This document shows positions 17,706-26,363 of a DNA stretch of 64,000 bases, one piece after another. Source of the DNA: Pseudomonas sp. PSE14 (GTDB taxonomy: Bacteria > Pseudomonadota > Gammaproteobacteria > Pseudomonadales > Pseudomonadaceae). The stretch is taken from the NCBI RefSeq assembly GCF_029203285.1, contig NZ_CP115669.1:3100001-3164000 (forward strand), in the 5' to 3' direction. Made by a program: the position numbers and the translations under genes. Each line of letters opens with the position of its first letter. Positions within the stretch are counted from its first letter, which is position 1. Under the pieces are notes generated by a model, which saw nothing but the letters and a program-made list of their open reading frames with translations, ran no database searches and was not told the origin of the DNA.

Positions 17706-18962
17706 TTACAGCGTTGCCTCGACGGCACGAGCCCAGGCCCGCAGGGCATCGCAGGCGGCCAGGGCAATCTCCTCATCGCTGCGGCCACTGAACTGCCGCT
17801 CCACCGCATCCGCCGCGATCAGCCCGGCGACCGTGGGTTTGCCGACCGCATCGGTCAAGTCCAGCCATTCGACCCAGCTCGCCGGCGTGTCGTACCAGCG
17901 CAGATAGCCGCTCGGAGAGCATGGCCACCAGCGCTGGTCGAACTGCAGCACGACCTTCTCCAGCGTCCCCATGCCCAGATGGGACAATGCCTCCCGTTGG
18001 GGCTGCGGCAGCTCGGGGAGGAACTCCAGGGTCTTGAGCACGCCGAGCGGAACGGTGCAGATGCAGAAGTCGCCGCGCTCGTCATTCACGCGCACGTCGC
18101 CGTCGCGCCAGTCGATCCGCGTAACGGGTTGCCCGAGCCGGATGTCGAGCCCGGTCGCCAGATGGTCGATGACCTGGCGATAGCCGTCGGGAAGGAAATG
18201 ATCGTCGTTGCCGACCCCCTCCTCGTCGAGCGACTCCACCGACAATTCCGCCAGCGGCCGGCAGGCCTCGATGATCAGGTTGCCGTCGATGGCGTAACGC
18301 GTCGCGCGCGCCTGCTCCGGCGTCAGACCGGCCAGGTAGCGCTCAACGCCCTCGGCCAAGGGAAGACGCCGATCTATTCCCTGGCGAAGCGCCTCCCAGG
18401 CGGCCTCGATGCCATCGACCGGTCCGTCGCTGGCCGCCGCCAAAGGCTGGTTGAAGTCAGTCCCGACCAGGCGCACCCCGAGCCGTTCCGCCTCGCGGGC
18501 CACGGCGTTGTCGCCGAACTGCTGCAGCCAGGCGGCGCCGACATCCACGGTCACCGGCCCCAGTTGCAGGCTGTGCGTGCGGCCGCCAATGCGCTCCCGC
18601 GCTTCGAGCACGACGCAGTCGATACCCTGCGCGCCAAGGTGGCGGGCGGCACCCAGGCCCGCACATCCGGCGCCGATGACGATGACTCGCCGGGCGCCGG
18701 CACGCACCGCCAGGTCCGCCGCGCGAACACCGTCGTCCCAGGCGCCGTGGACCATGGCCGGCGCCTTGGGGTTGCAGGCCTCGCCCGCGATCACCAGGCG
18801 ACCGCCCATGCACTCGCCCAGGACTGCGCGATGCGCTGGCGTCGCGCCGGGCAGAAGCATGCTGTACGCCCCCAGGGAATACGGATCATGGCTCCAATGG
18901 GTGACGTGCCAGGCGATGGGTCGGTGCACAAGCGACTCCTTTTCAGGGTGCAGGTTGTTCAT
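17706..18962 (-). CDS. Flavin amine oxidase-like protein, circularly permuted
   Basis: 418 residues. The order of family motifs is rotated. Residues ~14-85 carry what is normally the C-terminal end: HVTHWSHDPYSLGAYSMLLPG, GGRLVIAGEA (60-62 GEA) and MVHGAWDDGVRAA. Only then comes the dinucleotide-binding start VIVIGAGCAGLGAARHLG (GxGxxG at 97-102), E120 and RERIGGRTHS. The middle follows in normal order (DVGAAWLQQFG, FLPDGYRQVIDHLATGL, TVPLGVLKTLEF, LGMGTLEKVVLQF) and the protein ends at DEEIALAACDALRAWARA, just where the C-terminal end would begin. All parts are present once. An alternative GTG start at 18929 has a better ribosome site (AGGAG, 6-nt spacing) and keeps all motifs. Predicted FAD-dependent amine oxidase. 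Downstream of two SDRs, probably one operon. Confidence 0.85.
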   Translation of the reverse strand: MNNLHPEKESLVHRPIAWHVTHWSHDPYSLGAYSMLLPGATPAHRAVLGECMGGRLVIAGEACNPKAPAMVHGAWDDGVRAADLAVRAGARRVIVIGAGCAGLGAARHLGAQGIDCVVLEARERIGGRTHSLQLGPVTVDVGAAWLQQFGDNAVAREAERLGVRLVGTDFNQPLAAASDGPVDGIEAAWEALRQGIDRRLPLAEGVERYLAGLTPEQARATRYAIDGNLIIEACRPLAELSVESLDEEGVGNDDHFLPDGYRQVIDHLATGLDIRLGQPVTRIDWRDGDVRVNDERGDFCICTVPLGVLKTLEFLPELPQPQREALSHLGMGTLEKVVLQFDQRWWPCSPSGYLRWYDTPASWVEWLDLTDAVGKPTVAGLIAADAVERQFSGRSDEEIALAACDALRAWARAVEATL

Positions 18963-19009
18963 GGACGAGAGCTTCCTTGCGGCTCGGATGGCTGGGGGAA
19001 TCGGGACGC

Positions 19010-19768
19010 TCAGTTGCCGGCGGACACGCCGCGATCGATCGCCAGGTCCGCCCCCGTGATCGAGCGCGCATGCGGCTGGCAGAGGAAGAACACCAGTTCG
19101 GCCACTTCGCCGGGCTGGATGAACGCGGCCCTGTCACCCTGGGGATACTTGGCGAGCAGCTCGCGATAGTACCCCTGGGGGTCGCCGGCACCGTAGCGCT
19201 CCGCCTGGAAGCGCAACATGGGCGTCTCGATGTCGCCCGGCGACACCGTGTTGCAACGAACGCCGAAAGGCGCCAGGTCCAGGGCCAGCGTCTTGCTCAG
19301 CAAGGTCACCCCGCCCTTGCTCGCGCAGTAGGCGGCGGCATTGCGGTTGCCCTGGCGGCCGGCATCGCTGGAGATGTTCACGATCGCCCCTTCGCTGTCC
19401 TTGAGATGCGGAATCGCCGCCGAGCACATGAAGAAGGTGCCCTTGAGGTTGACGTCCAGAACGATATCGAAATCCTCTTCACTGCTGGCCTCGACCGGCC
19501 CCTCGCGCCATACTCCGGCGGCATTGACCAGCGCATCGAGACGCCCCGTCGCCTGCACCGCATCGGCCACGACCCGCCGGCACTCGGCGGGCTGGCGAAT
19601 GTCTCCCGCGCTGTAGCCGGCCAACCATTTCGACTCGTCCAGGCGCCGTAACGCCTCGTCGTCCAGGTCGGTGGCGAACACCTGCCACCCTGAAGCGGCG
19701 AAGCGTTGCACCAATGCCTGCCCCACGCCGCCGCAGGCGCCGGTTACCAGAACCACTGGCTTGCTCAT
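19010..19768 (-). CDS. Short-chain dehydrogenase/reductase
   Basis: 252 residues. Motifs: VTGACGGVGQAL (TGxxxGxG), NAAGVW, ISSDAGRQG (catalytic Ser), YCASKGG (YxxxK) and the terminal ITGADLAIDRGVSAGN. DLDD after beta-2 suggests NAD over NADP. It lies 71 bp after another SDR and 47 bp before the permuted amine oxidase on the same strand, so the three likely form one operon for oxidation of an amine- or hydroxyl-bearing compound (inference). Confidence 0.88.
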   Translation of the reverse strand: MSKPVVLVTGACGGVGQALVQRFAASGWQVFATDLDDEALRRLDESKWLAGYSAGDIRQPAECRRVVADAVQATGRLDALVNAAGVWREGPVEASSEEDFDIVLDVNLKGTFFMCSAAIPHLKDSEGAIVNISSDAGRQGNRNAAAYCASKGGVTLLSKTLALDLAPFGVRCNTVSPGDIETPMLRFQAERYGAGDPQGYYRELLAKYPQGDRAAFIQPGEVAELVFFLCQPHARSITGADLAIDRGVSAGN

Positions 19769-19839
19769 CGATATCTTCCTTCAAGAACTCGGGCGCGAAC
19801 CGACAGCCGCACCAGGCGACCGGGTAAGCGCCTGGACGC

Positions 19840-20619
19840 TCATGGCGCCTTGTTTTCGATCAGGCAGTTGCCGCCGTCGACGACCAGTACTTCACCGGTC
19901 ACATAACTCGCCTCCGGCGACGCCAGGAAGGCCACCGCGGCGGCGACTTCCTCCGGGCGCCCGGCCCTGCCGACGGGAGTATGACGGCCGGCGACGGCCT
20001 CCTCTTCGGTGGAGGATTCGGTGGCGATCCAGCCGGGCGCCACGCTGTTCACAGTGATGCCGTATCGGGCGACTTCCAGCGCCAATCCCATGTTCATCCC
20101 CACCATCCCGGCCTTGGCCGCGCTGTAGGCCGCCTCGCCGGGGTTGCTGCCGCGGGTGCCGGTGGTGGAGCTGATCTGCACGACCCGTCCGTAACCCCGA
20201 GCCTGCATGCCCCGCAGTACGCCGCGGGTCAGCAGGAAGGCGGTGGTCAGGTTCCGGGACAGTGACAGGTTCCATGCGGCGAGGTCGGTATCGGCCACAT
20301 CGGCGAAGGGCTCCGGACTGCCCTGCATGGCCATGCCGGCGTTATTGACCAGGATGTCGATCCGGCCCCAGACGGATTCGGCCCACTCCACCAGCGTGTT
20401 CACCTGGGCCTCATCGGTAAGGTCCGCCGTGCGTCCTTCGACCTCGAAACCTTCGGCGCGCAGCTGTGCCACACGGTCGAACAGGCGGGCGCTGCTGGCG
20501 GTAACGATGAGCTTCACCCCGCATTGCCCGAGCCGCCGGGCGATCGCCATTCCGATTCCCTGTTCGCTGCCGGCGCCGCTGATCAACGCGACCTGGCCCT
20601 GCCATTGTGCATTCAGCAT
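19840..20619 (-). CDS. Short-chain dehydrogenase/reductase
   Basis: 259 residues. Motifs: ISGAGSEQGIGMAIA (cofactor loop), NNAGMAM, ISSTTGTRG, YSAAKAG and TGEVLVVDGGNCL. TASSAR after beta-2 would favour NADP. ATG 20619 has a perfect AGGAGG 6 nt upstream, so the longer frame to 20673 is not used. First gene of the SDR-SDR-amine oxidase set, divergent from a LysR gene. Confidence 0.9.
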   Translation of the reverse strand: MLNAQWQGQVALISGAGSEQGIGMAIARRLGQCGVKLIVTASSARLFDRVAQLRAEGFEVEGRTADLTDEAQVNTLVEWAESVWGRIDILVNNAGMAMQGSPEPFADVADTDLAAWNLSLSRNLTTAFLLTRGVLRGMQARGYGRVVQISSTTGTRGSNPGEAAYSAAKAGMVGMNMGLALEVARYGITVNSVAPGWIATESSTEEEAVAGRHTPVGRAGRPEEVAAAVAFLASPEASYVTGEVLVVDGGNCLIENKAP

Positions 20620-20804
20620 CTCAGCCTCCTTCGATTGCGATAGTGCGAGCCAGATTAGGCTCGTCCTGGCCATCGAAAAAGACGATTACCATCAGTTATT
20701 CTGACAACCGACCAGGCTCGCATCGGGTATTCAGTGCGTATCGGCCATATCAAAGCCGTGCATCCCCATGTCGGCGGGGATCATCATCAGGATTATTGAA
20801 AACA
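20620..20804. promoter_or_regulatory. Divergent SDR/LysR control region
   Basis: 185 bp between divergent start codons. Promoters and a LysR box are expected here; I see no palindrome strong enough to name. Confidence 0.4.
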
Positions 20805-21710
20805 ATGGCCTTCTCCAGCGACTCCCTCTCGATCTTCCTCGCCGTGCTGGACAGCGGCTCTTTCTCCGCTGCGGCGCGCAAGCTCGGTCGCGTGCCATCG
20901 GCGGTCAGCATGGCCATCGCCCAGCTGGAAGCGGAGCTGGACCTCACGCTGTTCGACCGCAGCACACGCAAGGCATTGCCCACCGCCGCCGCGCTGGCCC
21001 TGGAGCCCCAGGCCCGGCAGGTGATCTGCCAGCTGAACCTGCTGGATGCCCAGGCATTGCAGCTGCACAAGGGGCTCGAACAACGGCTGAGCATCGCGAT
21101 TGCCCCGGAGCTGCAGACCGGGCGCTGGGGCGAGCCGCTGGCGACACTGGCCGAGGAGTTCCCCGGACTGGAAATCGAGGTCCGCTCGGCCACGCAAGCC
21201 GAAGCCGTACGCATGCTCCACGAAGGCGCCGTGCAACTGGCGCTGGTGTTCGAGCGCCCCGGCATCGATGAGCGCGAGTCCTTCCTCGAAGCGGGCAGCC
21301 AGTTGCTCGTCGCGGTCGCGTCTCCGCAGCACCCCGTTGCCCGGCAGGGTGACAGGCCATTGCGCGAGGAAATGCTCGCCGAACAGCGGCAGATCATCGT
21401 GTCTTCGGGCACGCCCACCGGGTCGGACCCACGCATGGTGCTGTCGCGGCGCATCTGGTTGACCGACAGCTACCTGGCCACCCTGGAGTTCATCCAGTCC
21501 GGCCTCGGCTGGGCCTACCTGCCGCAGCCCCTGGTACAACCGCTGATCGCTTCGGGCGCGGTCACGGAAGTCCGCTTCGACAACATGGCCAGCAGGCTGC
21601 GGCTCTGGGTCGATGTCATCTGGATGAAGTCCCGGCCGCTGGGCCTGGGTGCCCGGCGCTACCTCGATCTCATGCGCCAGGTATTCCGGGACGAGCCACC
21701 CAGATCCTGA
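20805..21710 (+). CDS. LysR-family transcriptional regulator
   Basis: 301 residues. Winged HTH: SLSIFLAVLDSGSFSAAARKLG, then SAVSMAIAQLEAEL, followed by a LysR effector-binding domain (LSIAIAPEL to IWMKSRPLGLGARRYLDLM). ATG 20805 is the natural family start; upstream in-frame sequence is poor. Probable controller of the divergent SDR/amine oxidase operon. The downstream MarR gene begins 103 bp after its stop and has its own operator-like site. Confidence 0.9.
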   Translation: MAFSSDSLSIFLAVLDSGSFSAAARKLGRVPSAVSMAIAQLEAELDLTLFDRSTRKALPTAAALALEPQARQVICQLNLLDAQALQLHKGLEQRLSIAIAPELQTGRWGEPLATLAEEFPGLEIEVRSATQAEAVRMLHEGAVQLALVFERPGIDERESFLEAGSQLLVAVASPQHPVARQGDRPLREEMLAEQRQIIVSSGTPTGSDPRMVLSRRIWLTDSYLATLEFIQSGLGWAYLPQPLVQPLIASGAVTEVRFDNMASRLRLWVDVIWMKSRPLGLGARRYLDLMRQVFRDEPPRS

Positions 21711-21789
21711 GTTCCCGTGCATCCCCACGGGCGAAAATCCGCCCCATCTGGCCAGGCAAGCCGAAAAAGTGCGAAGATCGCCCAAAATC

Positions 21790-21804
21790 GTTAACACGAG
21801 TAAC
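21790..21804. promoter_or_regulatory. FerR-type operator, site 1 (regulator promoter)
   Basis: GTTAACACGAGTAAC fits the GTTA-N7-TAAC form seen at two other promoters of the cluster. It ends 9 bp before the MarR start codon, consistent with autorepression. Confidence 0.65.
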
Positions 21805-21813
21805 CGTGACCGC

Positions 21814-22302
21814 ATGGCCAAGAAAAGCGCTTCCGCCCTGCCCCTCGACGACGCGCCTCAGGAGGCCGCCAGCGCGGCCCTGAGTTCGCCTTTGGACAAC
21901 TACGTCGGCTACGCCCTGCGCCGTGCGCAGCTGTCCGTCTTCCAGCACCTGGTGAACGAACTGGCCAAGTTCGACCTGCGCCCGGCGCAGTTCACCGCCC
22001 TGGCGATTATCGAGAGCAATCCCGGGCTGATGCAGGCTGACCTCGCCCGCGCCCTGAGCGTCGAGCCGCCGCAACTGGTGCCGCTGCTGAACAAGCTGGA
22101 AACCCGTGCCCTTGCGGTGCGCGTGCGCTGCAAGCCGGACAAGCGCTCCTACGGGATCTTCCTCAGCAAGGCGGGCGAAACCCTGCTCAAGCAACTCAAG
22201 GACGTCGCCCTGCAGAGCGACCTCGAAGCCACCGCCGGCCTCTCCGACGCCGAACGTGAGCAACTGCTCGGCCTGCTGCAGAAAATCCATACCCCCGCGT
22301 AA
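21814..22302 (+). CDS. ferR: MarR-family regulator of hydroxycinnamate catabolism
   Basis: 162 residues. MarR fold: LDNYVGYALRRAQLSVFQHLV dimer helix, LRPAQFTALAIIESNPGLMQADLARALSVEPPQLVPLLNKLE (HTH) and the wing VRVRCKPDKRSYGIFLSKAGE. Such regulators flank ferulate genes in P. putida and P. fluorescens (FerR) and are relieved by feruloyl- or coumaroyl-CoA; the role here is inferred from position and from the shared operator. The start ATG 21814 has only a weak ribosome site; other starts upstream are unlikely. Confidence 0.82.
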   Translation: MAKKSASALPLDDAPQEAASAALSSPLDNYVGYALRRAQLSVFQHLVNELAKFDLRPAQFTALAIIESNPGLMQADLARALSVEPPQLVPLLNKLETRALAVRVRCKPDKRSYGIFLSKAGETLLKQLKDVALQSDLEATAGLSDAEREQLLGLLQKIHTPA

Positions 22303-22413
22303 TTCCCCTCTCCGTTCGCCCTGCCGTTCCCTGATCGCGCCCCGTCTACCGCCCCCGGCGGTGGACGGCCGTGGCGTTGACGAATCCGTTCAAGCCTCCT
22401 AGCATCGAAATTA

Positions 22414-22428
22414 GTTAATTAAATTAAC
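22414..22428. promoter_or_regulatory. FerR-type operator, site 2 (transporter operon)
   Basis: GTTAATTAAATTAAC is a palindrome with GTTAAT/ATTAAC arms, 37 bp before the MFS start codon, in an AT-rich island within GC-rich DNA. Confidence 0.75.
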
Positions 22429-22465
22429 CGGATTCTCCTACAACAATTACAAGAGCACTTCTGGC

Positions 22466-23686
22466 ATGAACGACATCCCGTCCGCTCCACTGGCGCGGCA
22501 AACCGCTGCCACTCGCCTCACCATCCTGCTGTGCTTCATCGTTGCCCTGCTGGAGGGCGTCGACATCCAGTCCTCCGGCATCGCCGGACCGGGTATCGCC
22601 GCGCATTTCGGCCTGGACAAGGTCCAGCTCGGCTGGGTATTCAGCGCCAGCATCCTCGGCCTGCTGCCCGGTGCCTTCGTCGGCGGCTGGCTGGCTGACC
22701 GCATCGGCCGCAAGCGCGTGCTGACCGCCGCAGTAACGCTGTTCGGCCTGTTCTCCTTGCTCACCACCCAGAGCGGGAGCCTCGACAGCCTGCTGGCGGC
22801 GCGCTTCATGACCGGACTGGGATTGGGCGCGGCACTGCCCAACCTGATCGCCCTGACCTCCGAGGCCGCCGGCAGCGCCCAGCGCGCCACCGCAGTCAGC
22901 CTGATGTACTGCGGTGTGCCGCTGGGCGGGGCGCTGGCCTCGCTGGCGGGGATGTCGGCTGGTGCGGAGCGCTGGCAACTGGTGTTCCACATCGGCGGCT
23001 GGGCGCCACTGCTGGTGGCGCCGCTGCTCTACCTGCGCTTGCCGGAGTCCCCGGCCTACCTGCGCCCGGGCAACGAGCGCCAGCGCATCGGCGTGTACCA
23101 GGGGCTGTTCCGTTCGGGCCAGGCCCTGCCGACCCTGCTGTTGTGGCTGAGCTGCTTCTTCACCCTGATGGTGGTGTACATGCTGCTCAACTGGCTGCCC
23201 TCGCTGCTCATGGGTCAGGGCTTCAGTCGCGCCCAGGCCGGCAGCGTGCAGTTGCTGCTGAACCTTGGCATGGCGCTGGGCTCGGTACTGGCCGGCGTGC
23301 TGCTCGACCGCTGGCGGCCGACCCTGCTGGTGACCCTGATCTACGCCGGCATCCTCCTCGCCCTGGCCGGTCTGGGCTCGCTGGACGGCTTTGTCAGCAT
23401 GCTGCTGGTGGGCTTCGCCGCCGGCTTCTTCGTGCTCGCCGCGCAGCTGGTGCTCTATGCCCTGGCGCCGCAGTTCTACCCCGCCGGCATCCGCGCCACC
23501 GGCGTCGGCTCGGCGGTCGCCGTGGGCCGCCTGGGCTCCATCGGCGGGCCCCTGCTGGCAGGCCAGATGCTCGCCTCCGGCGCCGGAGCAACAGGCCTGA
23601 TGGCGGTTGCCGCCCCCGGCATCGTGGTTGCCGCCGCCGGGATCATTCTTCTGCTCCGCCACCGATCCGGCACTGCCAGCGACTGA
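22466..23686 (+). CDS. MFS aromatic acid:H+ symporter (AAHS family)
   Basis: 406 residues with 12 hydrophobic segments. The AAHS markers are visible: the TM1 motif FIVALLEGVDIQSSGIAGPG (acidic residue used in H+ coupling), the loop GGWLADRIGRKRV and the TM4 segment FMTGLGLGAALPNLIALTSE. Relatives PcaK, MhpT and HcaT carry aromatic acids. In this locus the likely cargo is ferulate or p-coumarate. First gene of a + strand operon with a porin (37 bp) and thiolase. Confidence 0.88.
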   Translation: MNDIPSAPLARQTAATRLTILLCFIVALLEGVDIQSSGIAGPGIAAHFGLDKVQLGWVFSASILGLLPGAFVGGWLADRIGRKRVLTAAVTLFGLFSLLTTQSGSLDSLLAARFMTGLGLGAALPNLIALTSEAAGSAQRATAVSLMYCGVPLGGALASLAGMSAGAERWQLVFHIGGWAPLLVAPLLYLRLPESPAYLRPGNERQRIGVYQGLFRSGQALPTLLLWLSCFFTLMVVYMLLNWLPSLLMGQGFSRAQAGSVQLLLNLGMALGSVLAGVLLDRWRPTLLVTLIYAGILLALAGLGSLDGFVSMLLVGFAAGFFVLAAQLVLYALAPQFYPAGIRATGVGSAVAVGRLGSIGGPLLAGQMLASGAGATGLMAVAAPGIVVAAAGIILLLRHRSGTASD

Positions 23687-23723
23687 CACCCCGCCGAAGA
23701 TAACGACAAGAAGCGAGCCCCCG

Positions 23724-24965
23724 ATGGACAGATACCTCGTGGCGGTCCTCGCCGCCTGCCTGGCGCCTGGCGCGCTGGCAGGCGGTTTCCTGGACGACAG
23801 CAAGGGCAGCCTGGCGCTGCGCAACTTCTACATGGATCGTGATTTTCGCAGTGGCAGCGGGCAGTCCCAGGCCCGCGAGTGGGCCCAGGGTTTCACCCTG
23901 AAGCTGGATTCGGGCTATACCGACGGTCCCGTCGGTTTCGGCCTGAGCTTTCTGGGCATGGCCGGCTACAAGCTCGACTCCAGCCCGGATCGCACCGGCA
24001 CCGGGTTACTGGCCTACGACCCGGTCAGCCGCGAAGTGGACGACCAGTACGCCAAGGCTGGCCTTACGGCGCGCCTGAAGGCATCGCGCAGCGAGCTGCA
24101 GCTGGGAACCGTGCAACCGCTGCTGCCGATCGCCTACCCGATCACCGCACGGCTGTTCCCGCCGGTGTTCCGTGGCGCCTTCCTGCAGTCCCGCGAGTTC
24201 GACGCGCTGACGTTGCATGGCGGCTATTTCGACCGCCAGAAATTCCGCGACTCCAGCAACGACGACAAGCTGCGGGTCAGCGCGCCGAACAAGCGCTTCA
24301 ACGGCACCGCCGAGTCGGACTTCTTCGGCTTCGGCGGCGGCGAATACCGGATCAGCGAACAACTGACCGGCAGCTACTACTTCGCCCAGTTGCGCGATCT
24401 GTACCGCCAGCACTACGCCGGCCTGACCTACACCAGTCCGCTGGGGCCCGGCCGGCTCAAGGGCGAAGCCTTCTACTTCCGCAGTACCGAGGATGGCGCC
24501 GCCGCAGCCGGCCCGGTGGACAACGGCAACCTCAACCTCAACCTTTCCTACCAGCTGGGCGCCGACACCCTGCGCCTGGGCCACATGCGCCTGAGCGGCG
24601 ACACCGGGATGCCTTACCTGTCCGGCACCGACCCTTACCTGATCGTCGGCGGCAGCCTGGTCTCGGAGTACGTCAATCCGGACGAGCGCGTCTGGCAACT
24701 GCGCTACGAGCACGACTTCGCCGCCCAGGGCCTGCCCGGCCTGACCGCCCTGGTGCGGGTGGTGCACGGCGACAACGTGCAGCTGCCGCAGTACGACTGG
24801 CGCGGCCGCGAATGGGAGCGCGACCTGGAACTCGGCTACGTGGTGCAGTCCGGCAGCCTTGCCGGTCTCGGACTGCGACTGCGCCAAGGGCACTACCAAA
24901 GCGACTTCGCCCGTGACGTGGACGAAGTGCGCGTGACCATCGATTACAGCCTTGCGCTGTGGTGA
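23724..24965 (+). CDS. OprD-family outer membrane porin
   Basis: 413 residues. Signal peptide MDRYLVAVLAACLAPGALA, then the OprD-family N-terminus GGFLDDSKGSLALRNFYMDR and repeated amphipathic strands ending IDYSLALW with a terminal aromatic residue for BAM recognition. OprD-family channels admit specific carboxylates (OpdK takes vanillate). Placed between the aromatic acid symporter and thiolase, it is probably the outer-membrane entry route for hydroxycinnamates. ATG 23724 chosen for the signal peptide. Confidence 0.9.
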   Translation: MDRYLVAVLAACLAPGALAGGFLDDSKGSLALRNFYMDRDFRSGSGQSQAREWAQGFTLKLDSGYTDGPVGFGLSFLGMAGYKLDSSPDRTGTGLLAYDPVSREVDDQYAKAGLTARLKASRSELQLGTVQPLLPIAYPITARLFPPVFRGAFLQSREFDALTLHGGYFDRQKFRDSSNDDKLRVSAPNKRFNGTAESDFFGFGGGEYRISEQLTGSYYFAQLRDLYRQHYAGLTYTSPLGPGRLKGEAFYFRSTEDGAAAAGPVDNGNLNLNLSYQLGADTLRLGHMRLSGDTGMPYLSGTDPYLIVGGSLVSEYVNPDERVWQLRYEHDFAAQGLPGLTALVRVVHGDNVQLPQYDWRGREWERDLELGYVVQSGSLAGLGLRLRQGHYQSDFARDVDEVRVTIDYSLALW

Positions 24966-24998
24966 TCGTTAAGAAACCTAATCAATCAGGAATCCCCC

Positions 24999-26252
24999 AT
25001 GCCCCTACCCGGACTCTTCAGCGCCTTCGACGACGCCCTGCTCGTCGAAGCCGTCCGCACACCCTGGATCGACTACCGGGGCGCCCTCTCCAGCGTCTCG
25101 CCGACCGACCTGGGTATCCACGTCGGCCGCACTGCACTGCAACGCGGCGGCGTGGACCCGGCCGGCATCGACAGCGTACTGGCCGGCAACATGGCCCAGG
25201 CCAGCTTCGATGCCTACATGCTGCCGCGCCACATCGGCCTGTACTGCGGCGTTCCCCAGCACGTCCCGGCGCTGGGTGTGCAACGCATCTGCGGCACCGG
25301 CCTGGAACTGCTGCGCCAAGGCGCCGAGCAACTCCAGCGAGGCCAGGCCCGCAGCGTGCTCTGCGTGGCCAGCGAGTCGATGTCGCGCAATCCGATCGTC
25401 AGCTACAGCCATCGCAACGGTTTCACCCTGGGCCAGCCGGTGGAGTTCAAGGACTTTCTCTGGGAGGCGCTGCTCGACCCGGCCGTGGGCCTGAGCATGA
25501 TGCAGACCGCCGAGAATCTCGCCCGCCGCTACGGCCTGCGCCGCGAGGACGTGGATGCCTATGCCCTGCGCAGCTTCGAACGGGCCTTGCGCGCCCAGGC
25601 CGAAGACTGGTTCGCCGGAGAAATCCAGGAGGTGATCGAGCAGAGTTTCGAGCAGCCCGGCCTCGCCCCGCGCCGGCTGAAGCTGGCCAGCCGCCAGGCG
25701 CGCGCAGCCCAGGACAGCCATATTCGCGAGACCTCCGCCGAAGCACTGGGACGCCTGAACGCGCTCTACCCGGACGGCGTGCAGACCGCCGGCAACAGCT
25801 GCGCCGTGGTCGATGGCGCCGCCGCCGCGCTGCTGATGACCCGTGCGGAAGCTGGCAACCGGCCGGTTCTGGCTCACGTGCGTGGCGCCGCCGTGGTGGG
25901 TGTAGACCCGGCGTACATGGGCATCGGCCCGGCGCCGGCGATCCGCCGTCTGCTCGACGGCTGCGGGCTGCGTCTGGAGCAGATCGGCCATTTCGAGATC
26001 AACGAAGCCCAGGCCGCCCAGGTGCTTGCCGTGCAACGCGAACTGGAACTGGACGACGAACGCCTGAATATCCATGGCGGCGCCATCGCACTGGGTCACC
26101 CGCTGGCCGCCACCGGCCTGCGCCTGGCCCAAACCGTGGCCCGGCAGATGGCCGCCAGCGGCCGCCGCTATGGCATCGCCTCCGCCTGCATCGGCGGCGG
26201 CCAGGGCATGGCCGTGCTGCTGGAAAACCCGCAGCCCACCGCTTTCAACTGA
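24999..26252 (+). CDS. Thiolase-family acyl-CoA acetyltransferase of the ferulate cluster
   Basis: 417 residues. Catalytic residues: Cys in VQRICGTGLE (nucleophile; the usual SG follows as TG), His in NIHGGAIALGHPLAATG and Cys in SACIGGGQGMAVLLEN. The NExQA motif is FEINEAQAAQ. Equivalent genes (aat) accompany fcs, vdh and ech in Pseudomonas; they are proposed for a beta-oxidative side route from feruloyl-CoA, although the main CoA-dependent non-beta-oxidative route does not need them. It is convergent with fcs across a shared terminator. Confidence 0.9.
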   Translation: MPLPGLFSAFDDALLVEAVRTPWIDYRGALSSVSPTDLGIHVGRTALQRGGVDPAGIDSVLAGNMAQASFDAYMLPRHIGLYCGVPQHVPALGVQRICGTGLELLRQGAEQLQRGQARSVLCVASESMSRNPIVSYSHRNGFTLGQPVEFKDFLWEALLDPAVGLSMMQTAENLARRYGLRREDVDAYALRSFERALRAQAEDWFAGEIQEVIEQSFEQPGLAPRRLKLASRQARAAQDSHIRETSAEALGRLNALYPDGVQTAGNSCAVVDGAAAALLMTRAEAGNRPVLAHVRGAAVVGVDPAYMGIGPAPAIRRLLDGCGLRLEQIGHFEINEAQAAQVLAVQRELELDDERLNIHGGAIALGHPLAATGLRLAQTVARQMAASGRRYGIASACIGGGQGMAVLLENPQPTAFN

Positions 26253-26314
26253 GCCCCTACTGTGCGGCGCCCTCCTGGCGCCGCCTTTCTTCCGGCCAAA
26301 TTTCACACATAAAA

Positions 26315-26350
26315 AAACGGGCCGCCGTGCTCTCACAAGGCGGCCCGTTT
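26315..26350. terminator. Bidirectional terminator between thiolase and fcs
   Basis: A 12-bp perfect stem AAACGGGCCGCC/GGCGGCCCGTTT with an A-run on one side and T on the other; it serves both converging operons. Confidence 0.9.
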
Positions 26351-26363
26351 CGTTCGCTCAGGC

